Shown here: positions 1 through 6,622 of the stretch, in pieces
How the letters are laid out: each line of letters starts with the position of its first letter
Position numbering within the stretch: position 1 is the first letter of the stretch
Source of the DNA: Candidatus Poseidoniales archaeon
Lineage (GTDB): Archaea > Thermoplasmatota > Poseidoniia > Poseidoniales > Poseidoniaceae
Length of the DNA stretch: 58,050 bases
Assembly: GCA_003602575.1 (NCBI GenBank)
Contig: QQRY01000036.1
Span: 1 to 58,050 of the forward strand
Reading direction: 5' to 3'
Made by a program: the position numbers and the translations under genes
The notes under the pieces: model-generated
Databases searched by the model: none
What the model was told of the DNA's origin: nothing
The model's input: only the letters and a program-made list of their open reading frames with translations

Positions 1-94
1 TCTTGATGAGAAAGACCACATATCCTGCAAAAATTATCAATGAACTTGAGGGAAAATTACTCTCCGTCCTATGTCAAAAATTTGTACAAATTTT

Positions 95-1384
95 CTATTT
101 TATTGATAATTCGAAATCTCTTCGGATTCTTCTAAGTTTCGTTGTTGAAGGTTTGAATGAATATTTAGTCAAAGAAATACTAGGTTGAATCGTTTTCATT
201 TTCTCCCAAACTTGCTCGAATCCCTGTAAAGAAATATCTTCAAGACCTTCTGGGAGAAGTTGTATCTCAATTTCTTTAGGAGACTTCTGAATGGCACAAT
301 AAGCGGTTATATCCGGATGCATTTGCATTACTGCTCGTCTAATAAAATCTGGAATTACTTGCTCAAAGCCATCTCCAGATTTCTTTTCAAGCAGGAAAAT
401 ATCGTCTTGCCTTCCCATGATTGATTCAATAGATTCTCTTGCATCCCCGCACTTACATGGTTGTTTTGAAGTTACTAAAATATCATTTAATCTATATCGA
501 ATGATTGGTTGAGTTTTTCTCTTGAAATCTGAAATTATAGGATGATACCATCCTTTTTCTTTATCGACCCACTGCTTCTGAATTACCATTATTTCTTCAT
601 TCAAATGTAATGTTCCATATTCACAGGTAGCTGCGATTTCTCCCTCTGTAGATGAATAAAATTGGTGGACTATTTGACCAAAGTGCGCTTCTATATACGT
701 CCGATCTATATCATCTAAGACCTCAGCAGCAGATACTAATTTACGCACTTTAAGTGGAGATTTCACATCTGCTAAATATCTTAGAACACTAGGTGGGCCA
801 ATCAAGATATCTAATTCATCTTGTAAAATAGACTCATGAATTTCTTCTAAAGGCTTCATGAGGTCATAGAACTTGAATTCTATTCTGTTAGAACCCACCG
901 ATTCAAAGGTATTCGAATTTGCTCTTAGTATCAAACCAATTCTATGTTTTGAAAAAATAGAACCATCTAAGCCCCTAGCAAGCATAAAACCCGCCCAACC
1001 CGCTTGTTCTTTTTCACTAACAAAATGCATGCCTCTTGAACCGCTTGTTCCTGAAGAGTAACCTATCGAATAAGGTCCTATTTTTGGTGAAAAGTCTCTC
1101 GACTTTTCTGCATTGTCTGCTAATTTCCTTGCTTTGTCGACATCTAATCTAACAGTGAGTAAATCCTCTAAATTTTCCATCATTATCGATTTGTCAATCA
1201 ATGGAAATTCAGACCATTGCTCATCTTGTATGCCATCCCAATGACGCGCATAGAACGGTGAGTTTTTACGAACAAACTTGGCTTGCTTTCTCATTCCTTT
1301 CCTTTGTATCCGTTCTATTTGTTCACGAGATTTAAATTTCTTAGGAGTAAAGAAGTATCGAAACAGTGTGCTTAATTTACTCAT
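95..1384 (-). CDS. PaaK/CapK-like adenylate-forming enzyme
   Basis: This 429-residue protein resembles the phenylacetate-CoA ligase/CapK branch of adenylate-forming enzymes, which activate a carboxylate with ATP. The glycine/serine-rich nucleotide loop reads YSSGTSGSRG at residues 109-118. A second conserved segment, FYSSTEGE, lies mid-protein in the position of the family's aromatic-x-x-x-T-E motif. The C-terminal KLRRIRRDF stretch matches the basic end seen in CapK-like members. Length fits the family (about 430). There is no signal peptide or membrane span, so it is cytoplasmic. Its ATG overlaps the stop of the upstream SDR gene by four bases (ATGA), so the two are probably translationally coupled. 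It is last in a five-gene minus-strand set with a KAS III-like thiolase, its partner, a membrane protein and an SDR. By analogy with OleC it may activate a hydroxy-acid made by that pathway. The substrate is unknown. The fold call is fairly secure; the role is inference. Confidence 0.8.
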   Translation of the reverse strand: MSKLSTLFRYFFTPKKFKSREQIERIQRKGMRKQAKFVRKNSPFYARHWDGIQDEQWSEFPLIDKSIMMENLEDLLTVRLDVDKARKLADNAEKSRDFSPKIGPYSIGYSSGTSGSRGMHFVSEKEQAGWAGFMLARGLDGSIFSKHRIGLILRANSNTFESVGSNRIEFKFYDLMKPLEEIHESILQDELDILIGPPSVLRYLADVKSPLKVRKLVSAAEVLDDIDRTYIEAHFGQIVHQFYSSTEGEIAATCEYGTLHLNEEIMVIQKQWVDKEKGWYHPIISDFKRKTQPIIRYRLNDILVTSKQPCKCGDARESIESIMGRQDDIFLLEKKSGDGFEQVIPDFIRRAVMQMHPDITAYCAIQKSPKEIEIQLLPEGLEDISLQGFEQVWEKMKTIQPSISLTKYSFKPSTTKLRRIRRDFELSIK

Positions 1385-2349
1385 TCTAACTCCTCCATGC
1401 CTTGTTCAAAAGTCATTTTTGGAGTCCAACCCAATGCCTCTTCAGCCCCTGAAATATCCAAGACAAGAGATGTTGTAACCTGCCTTAACCCATAAGGAGT
1501 TATTCTTGGCTCCCACTTTTTACCTGGGATTAAATTAGCAATTACATTATTGAAATGTGCCAGTAAAAAAATAGGATAATATGGTATTTTCCGTTGCTTA
1601 AATGATGAAGAAAATTTTGAAGTATAAGTCTGCATTATCGAATTAAATGTTCTTGGATCACCGTTTGAAATATTATAGAACTTACCAAGACTATCTTTAG
1701 GAGCATTTATCGCTAAGCATACAGCATCAATAAAGTTAGATAAACAAGTCACGTCGATAAGATGCTCTCCAGTTCCTATTGTTTTGTAGTGATTCTTACC
1801 GATCAATTTCTTCAGCCTAGGGATTAGAGTTTGATCTCCTTTACCAAATACTGCACGTGGTCTTAGGCCAATCCATTTATCGCCAGGTTGGTTCAAACAA
1901 ACCAACTCTGCATCATATTTGCTTGCTCCATAACTATGCTTTGGCCTAAACTTTGAATCTGGAGTTTCATCAAGATGTGGTTTTTCATGTTTCATCCCAT
2001 CAAAAATTGATGCTGAAGATATCGCAATTACCCTTGATACACTAGAATTTTTTACAGCCTCAAATACATTCTTTGTACCTTGGACATTTGTCTCGAAAAA
2101 TTTCTTCTTACTGCCGAATGGGGCAGCAAATGCTGCACAATGGATTATTACATCACTGCCTTTGAAGCAATCGGTTAATGTTACTAGGTCGCCAATATCA
2201 CAACTCTTCATGTCAAAACCTTCATCGGTTAATGACTGAATTTTCGATTTGGAAAGTCCCAAACCGATGATAGAATGATTTTCTTCTTTTAGCCTATACA
2301 TTAGTGCAGTGCCCAAAGAACCAGTAGCTCCTGTAATGACTATCTTCAT
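1381..2349 (-). CDS. Extended SDR NAD(P)-dependent epimerase/dehydrogenase (OleD-like)
   Basis: A 322-residue extended short-chain dehydrogenase/reductase. The N-terminal Rossmann loop GATGSLG sits at residues 7-13. The active-site pair is Y140 and K144 in YGASK, with serines at about 111-112. Sequence flavour is closest to the 3-beta-hydroxysteroid dehydrogenase/NAD-epimerase group, which includes OleD, the reductase of bacterial olefin biosynthesis. Length is normal for that group. A moderately hydrophobic segment near residues 255-275 could be a membrane-associating helix. The gene starts 11 bases after the stop of the polytopic membrane protein and overlaps the adenylate-forming gene by ATGA. 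In context it probably reduces a 3-keto intermediate made by the thiolase-fold enzymes. An alternative is a sugar-nucleotide epimerase, but no glycosyltransferases are nearby. Confidence 0.85.
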   Translation of the reverse strand: MKIVITGATGSLGTALMYRLKEENHSIIGLGLSKSKIQSLTDEGFDMKSCDIGDLVTLTDCFKGSDVIIHCAAFAAPFGSKKKFFETNVQGTKNVFEAVKNSSVSRVIAISSASIFDGMKHEKPHLDETPDSKFRPKHSYGASKYDAELVCLNQPGDKWIGLRPRAVFGKGDQTLIPRLKKLIGKNHYKTIGTGEHLIDVTCLSNFIDAVCLAINAPKDSLGKFYNISNGDPRTFNSIMQTYTSKFSSSFKQRKIPYYPIFLLAHFNNVIANLIPGKKWEPRITPYGLRQVTTSLVLDISGAEEALGWTPKMTFEQGMEELE

Positions 2350-2360
2350 TATTTCACCTC

Positions 2361-3983
2361 CTAAGATATCTTATGGGAAATATTTCTCCAAATTAAAACC
2401 ATCATTGAGGGCCATGATAAAGCGATGAACCATGCTAACCAAACTGGTAATAGTGGAGGACTTGCAACATCTACTGGGATCACTGTAAAGTCTGGTTCGC
2501 CATTCTTCTCAAGCCATATCTCCATAGTTTGGTTACCTGAAAAAGGGAAATTAATTTGTCCATTCCAAATTGCAATGTCGTTTTTTGTTTCCATATCAGT
2601 TCTCATTCGAACTTCTCCTTTCTCATTTGGATAAACAACTTCAATCCAAATTTCATCTATTTCCATAGTTTCATTTTCAGCAGGCAGAATTACAACTTCT
2701 GTCTCAGATGCTGCTTTTGGTGGCCATATCATGAATTCAACCCAAACAAATGTGTCATCAATATCGATTAAATAGCGCTTAGGTGCATCAAAACCTTCTC
2801 CTTCTTCTGAGAAATGAATCGTGTGCCCACTAACCACTGGTAAAAAGAATATCATCAATACAATACCAACAACAGATAACTTGGGTTTTGAAGACTTTGA
2901 CTTTTTCAAAGATATTTTCTTATTCAAAGATAATCTTTCAATCGAATCACCAAACCCAAGACTCAAAGTGTAAAATATTCTTAAAATTGCTATACTTATG
3001 ACAATTGAAACTAAAGTATTGAAAATTCCTACTTCTTGAGGAATATAATCAATAAAGGTTGGTAGCCAAATGACATCGACTAAAATCACCATTGCAATTA
3101 ACCTATTTGGGTTTTCTAACACAGAAAATTTTCTAGTAAAAATCAAGACTGGAAAGAGAAGCCAAGGTAAACAATTTGCAGCCCAAGTTGTATGAGGTGA
3201 ACCTGGTCGATAAAAATGCTCAGAGGTCATGAAAATAGATACCAGAAATGGGACTAGTACTAAGAATAGTAATTGAGAACCAAATAATAATCCTGTAAGG
3301 GAAATTGCACCATTTTTACCAAGCCACCTGTCCGCTAAAGGAAGAAAAATAATCAATGTCGCGCCGGCAAAGATGATGTGTAATATTATATCTAAACCTA
3401 GAATTTCTAGTGTCCAAACTCTCGGATCTAAGAAGTTGGCAAAGGCCAAATGAAAATGGTAAACCAATGCCCAAAGTGTTCCGAGAATTATCAAATTAAG
3501 CCATTTTGGTGTATTATCTTGAAGCCTCTCTTTCATCTGAAGAGCTAATACAATTGTTGCAATTTCTACCAACATACCGCCAGCAAAGGTCCATATGTGG
3601 GGCGGAGTAATTATCGTGGTATCTACTCCATAACTGGTGTGCCATAAATCATCATATAGTCCACCTACTACAAGAGTTAGTAAACCACAAACCATCATCC
3701 AAAGGCTTGTTGGTGCGATAAATGGTCCAATATTGAATCCAACCTTATCCTCTTGTTTTGAAATAAAACTATACCAAAAAATGTAAGATGTAAGCATTAT
3801 ACTTGTAGGTACTATGCCTGCAAGAATCATAATATGTGGGGGCGTGAATAACTTATCTCTTCCAACATCTGTATGCCACTGTAAATCAACTGCTAAGCCA
3901 AATCTTGCAATGATATGGTATAAGCATAAAACAATTAGAAAAAGTAATAGAAAGTTATCTTCTTTACTTCTTTGAAATTTCAT
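2361..3983 (-). CDS. Polytopic membrane protein with duplicated W-H/PPH motif
   Basis: I do not recognise a named family. The ATG at 3983 is preferred over an upstream in-frame start because it lies two bases after the previous stop and avoids an overlap of about 50 bases; this gives 540 residues. About ten hydrophobic helices fill residues 10-350. A last pair brackets an extracytoplasmic beta-type domain (about 395-510), and a final helix ends near 535. An internal duplication is visible: W36-H37 followed by PPH at 48-50, and W114-H115 followed by PPH at 127-129, each then reading into I-x-x-x-AG. Further membrane-proximal His lie at about 196-198, 276 and 284. Paired His in or near helices suggest metal or heme binding, but this is inference. 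It sits inside the thiolase/SDR/ligase operon, so it may modify or export the product. Confidence 0.7.
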   Translation of the reverse strand: MKFQRSKEDNFLLLFLIVLCLYHIIARFGLAVDLQWHTDVGRDKLFTPPHIMILAGIVPTSIMLTSYIFWYSFISKQEDKVGFNIGPFIAPTSLWMMVCGLLTLVVGGLYDDLWHTSYGVDTTIITPPHIWTFAGGMLVEIATIVLALQMKERLQDNTPKWLNLIILGTLWALVYHFHLAFANFLDPRVWTLEILGLDIILHIIFAGATLIIFLPLADRWLGKNGAISLTGLLFGSQLLFLVLVPFLVSIFMTSEHFYRPGSPHTTWAANCLPWLLFPVLIFTRKFSVLENPNRLIAMVILVDVIWLPTFIDYIPQEVGIFNTLVSIVISIAILRIFYTLSLGFGDSIERLSLNKKISLKKSKSSKPKLSVVGIVLMIFFLPVVSGHTIHFSEEGEGFDAPKRYLIDIDDTFVWVEFMIWPPKAASETEVVILPAENETMEIDEIWIEVVYPNEKGEVRMRTDMETKNDIAIWNGQINFPFSGNQTMEIWLEKNGEPDFTVIPVDVASPPLLPVWLAWFIALSWPSMMVLIWRNISHKIS

Positions 3984-3985
3984 TT

Positions 3986-4699
3986 TCAAAACTCCCACTT
4001 GGCCGTTGTAGACTTGCCTGAGCGGTCTACTATACAATGTTCAAGTGTATCATTCTGTCCATCTATTCTTTGTAAAAATTCGTGCATATGCTTGCCGGAT
4101 AACCATTCGCTATCTCCTGAAAAATAATTATTCCTAGATTCTTTTTCTCGTTCTTCAATATTTCCAACCTTTTCAAATTTATTTGCTTTTATTTTATCAT
4201 CAAAATAACCGGTTGTTGTAAAATTTACATTAAAGTTAGAATTATCATAATCTACTGAAATTAGTTTAATTCCATCTCCCGATAGCCCAATTACTGCTAC
4301 TACGCAGTATGACTCATAATCCCATTCACAATGCTTTGTTGGCCTATCATCACCTATGCATAAAAGGGCAAATTTATTTGTTAATGATGGCAATAAATCT
4401 GCTATTGCCTGTAATGCAACATGTGGGCTACAACTTCCATCGGTTACATCAAATGAAAAGCATGTCTGACTATCAAAACTTATGTTAGTGCAGTGTATAT
4501 CTAAACCGCCGTGTATATGAGTTGCAAAAGCGGGTTCCGTCCTGAAATGTTCTCTAAATACGCCTCCATGGACGATTAAACCGATATCTTCCTGGCTGAT
4601 TTTTGCCTTTTTTATCGCTTTTTTGGCTAGTTTCAATGTTGATTTGAACAGATTATTATAACCTATTTTGGTACTTTCCCATGAGAGCATTACGACCAT
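3986..4699 (-). CDS. Truncated thiolase-fold partner lacking catalytic Cys
   Basis: A 237-residue protein whose first half aligns by eye to the KAS III-like protein encoded just upstream. Both have a helix ending in a K/A-rich stretch, then an FDV strand leading to the nucleophile elbow. The neighbour has FDVSNAC there; this protein has FDVTDGSC, so Ser89 occupies the nucleophile position and Cys90 is shifted by one. The C-terminal half has no recognisable catalytic His or Asn motif and is about 100 residues shorter than a full ketosynthase. It is therefore probably not an active condensing enzyme on its own. Inactive ketosynthase partners are known, such as chain length factors and PqsB. The start overlaps the upstream thiolase stop by about 10 bases, which suggests coupled expression and a heterodimer. 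It is not a frameshift remnant, because the neighbouring thiolase is complete. Confidence 0.65.
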   Translation of the reverse strand: MVVMLSWESTKIGYNNLFKSTLKLAKKAIKKAKISQEDIGLIVHGGVFREHFRTEPAFATHIHGGLDIHCTNISFDSQTCFSFDVTDGSCSPHVALQAIADLLPSLTNKFALLCIGDDRPTKHCEWDYESYCVVAVIGLSGDGIKLISVDYDNSNFNVNFTTTGYFDDKIKANKFEKVGNIEEREKESRNNYFSGDSEWLSGKHMHEFLQRIDGQNDTLEHCIVDRSGKSTTAKWEF

Positions 4700-5739
4700 T
4701 TTTCCACCCCCTCTGGGAGATTAAAATGAATAGCTACCATTGCAAGTCCAGAACCAAAAGAAACCATGAATACTGTTTCATCGGAATTCAAATATTTGTT
4801 ATCATGTGAAATTTCTAATAATACCCCATGGGTTGTTGATGCAGTATTAGCTGTTTCAGCACTATCATTGTGTAAGAAATTTATTTCTCCTAAAGCATCA
4901 GTTGCTATTTTTGCTCCCTTTTTGACCGCTTTAGGAGTTGTCGGGTGAGAGTAAGTATGATCGATTTTGTCCCATTCAATACCCATTTTCTTGATTGAAC
5001 GTTGTAAAAAAATCCCTAAATTATCCAAAACTCCATTTTGTAAATCTCTAGCCTTAGTTCTCATTTGAGGGCCTCGATGATTTTTACATGCTTGACCGAT
5101 GCAAAGTCTATTGTGTTGGGCTAGAGTAAATGGTTCACTAAATTTAATTCTCCCCTCCTGTTCGGTCGGCCCTAAAATATAGGCTGCAGCGCCATCTCCG
5201 ACAGTTAGAGAAGCTATTGCTCTAGGATGAAGATAGAGATTTCTTCTTTTTGCCTCATCAATAATTGGAGTAATATGCTCTCCTGAAACGATTAATGCAT
5301 ATTCTGCCTGTCCACTTCTAATTCTAGATTCGGCAATCATAAGAGAAGTCACCATACTTGCACAAGCATTAGAAACATCAAAGCATTGAGCATTATTAAT
5401 TTCAAGTTTATCAGCAATAAGTGAGGCATAACTTGGAGATAAATGTTGACTTAATTCATGGTTCATTTTACTGACTGAAGCATTTATCACCAAATCAATG
5501 GAAGCAGGTTCTAATTGTGCTCTTGAAATTGCTTTTTTAGCCGCCTCTATGGCCAATTCAAAACTACCTTGTTGTTCAGATACCTCATGATGTGCTAATA
5601 TGCCTGTTAGTCTAATGAAATCTAACGACCTAGGTAAATCGCTAGGGGCTGCAAATGAGGTTGTATCAACCTTTTTTTCTGGCAAATAACCTGCGAATGA
5701 AACCATTTGAGCATGGCGACTGTCTTTCGACATGGACAT
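4690..5739 (-). CDS. KAS III/OleA-like thiolase-fold condensing enzyme
   Basis: A 349-residue enzyme of the 3-oxoacyl-ACP synthase III/OleA/HMG-CoA synthase superfamily. The catalytic triad is visible: Cys126 in NACASM, His265 in YSHPTTP and Asn298 in ETANTAS. A glycine-rich VGDGAAAYILG segment (about 180-190) and the C-terminal SFGSGLAMVA strand are typical of the fold. Length is normal. It probably condenses two acyl thioesters or an acyl with malonyl units. It is first in the minus-strand set with a degenerate partner, a His-rich membrane protein, an SDR and an adenylate-forming enzyme. Archaea generally lack type II fatty acid synthesis, so an Ole-like or polyketide-like role is more plausible than FabH. 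It does not look like the archaeal mevalonate-pathway HMG-CoA synthase, because no thiolase or DUF35 partner gene adjoins it. Confidence 0.82.
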   Translation of the reverse strand: MSMSKDSRHAQMVSFAGYLPEKKVDTTSFAAPSDLPRSLDFIRLTGILAHHEVSEQQGSFELAIEAAKKAISRAQLEPASIDLVINASVSKMNHELSQHLSPSYASLIADKLEINNAQCFDVSNACASMVTSLMIAESRIRSGQAEYALIVSGEHITPIIDEAKRRNLYLHPRAIASLTVGDGAAAYILGPTEQEGRIKFSEPFTLAQHNRLCIGQACKNHRGPQMRTKARDLQNGVLDNLGIFLQRSIKKMGIEWDKIDHTYSHPTTPKAVKKGAKIATDALGEINFLHNDSAETANTASTTHGVLLEISHDNKYLNSDETVFMVSFGSGLAMVAIHFNLPEGVEKWS

Positions 5740-5852
5740 TTTGTAATTAATCTAATAGAAAAAACTTCAACCGACAATCAACAATTTTCTTCGATAATCA
5801 ATTAGTTAATTTAATTCACTTATATCGACTATTTAGACATCCTTATTGCTAA
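5740..5852. promoter_or_regulatory. Divergent intergenic promoter region
   Basis: A 113-base AT-rich gap separates the divergent thiolase (minus) and TauE/SafE (plus) starts. For the plus gene, CTTATATCG at 5819-5827 is a good archaeal TATA candidate. A start about 25 bases downstream would fall within a few bases of the ATG at 5853, which implies a leaderless or nearly leaderless transcript. No strong Shine-Dalgarno precedes that ATG, which agrees. For the minus direction the region is AT-rich throughout and no single box stands out. Confidence 0.4.
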
Positions 5853-6620
5853 ATGATTACTAGCATTATCATGGATGTGATGTTGATCATTATTAGCATG
5901 GTCATTACATTGATTGCTGCTGCATTAACCGTACCAGCTGGGTTTGGTCTTGCAACTATGCTTACTCCTGTCGTACTATTATGGCTACCACCTCATGAAG
6001 CAATTGCAGTTGTAGCGATTATTCATGGAGCTCACAATGCTTGGAAATTGAAAGTTTTACGTTCTAGTATCAATATTGATGCAGTAAAACGATATGGTTG
6101 GGCGCTGATTTTAGGAGCCATAATAGGTTCACTATTACAATCAAAAATACCATCCAACCCTCTACTTTTGGTTGTTGGAATAGCATTGATTATCCTACCA
6201 CTTTTATCGGTGACAGAAAAATGGACTAAACTTAGACTTGGGGAAACCGAGGATAGAATTGGCGGATTTGGTTCAGGCTTTTTTGGTGGCTTAACAGGAC
6301 ACCAGGGTGCTTTAAGAGCATTATTTTTACAAAAAAGACTACCTGATAAGATGGCCTATGCTGCCACTGCAAGTATTCTAGCATTGGTTGTTGATTTAAC
6401 TAGAATTCCAATTTACATATACTTTGAAGGCCGAGGAATAATGGATGAATATATTTTGATTATCGCCTTGGTTTTTGCAGCAATAATGGGAGTACAACTC
6501 GGTAAAAAGTGGCTATTATCTTGGAAGGAATCTTGGATAAGAACTGGGATATTAATAGCCATAGTTGGTAGCGGATTCATGTATATGTATGAAGCATCTA
6601 AGGGTCTTGGATGGATCTAA
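5853..6620 (+). CDS. TauE/SafE (TSUP) family permease
   Basis: A 255-residue membrane protein with about eight hydrophobic helices. The pattern matches the TauE/SafE sulfite-exporter family. An N-terminal helix carries VPAGFGLATMLTPVVLLW, followed by PPHEAIAVVAI. A second-half repeat contains GGFGSGFFGGLTGHQGA near residues 138-155, typical of the family's duplicated glycine-rich motif. Members move small anions such as sulfite, sulfoacetate or other organosulfonates across the membrane; the substrate here is unknown. Alternative Met codons lie at residues 7 and 10. It stands alone on the plus strand, divergent from the thiolase cluster and convergent with the lectin-domain gene, with two bases between them. 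Confidence 0.85.
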   Translation: MITSIIMDVMLIIISMVITLIAAALTVPAGFGLATMLTPVVLLWLPPHEAIAVVAIIHGAHNAWKLKVLRSSINIDAVKRYGWALILGAIIGSLLQSKIPSNPLLLVVGIALIILPLLSVTEKWTKLRLGETEDRIGGFGSGFFGGLTGHQGALRALFLQKRLPDKMAYAATASILALVVDLTRIPIYIYFEGRGIMDEYILIIALVFAAIMGVQLGKKWLLSWKESWIRTGILIAIVGSGFMYMYEASKGLGWI

Positions 6621-6622
6621 AA

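Noticed and set aside
1-94. Short plus-strand reading frame at the left edge (3-188)
   Set aside because: It runs antisense over the end of the adenylating enzyme, has no ribosome site and no recognisable sequence.
3986-4699. Possible pseudogene fragment of the thiolase
   Set aside because: The neighbouring thiolase is complete and this frame is open from start to stop with coupled spacing.
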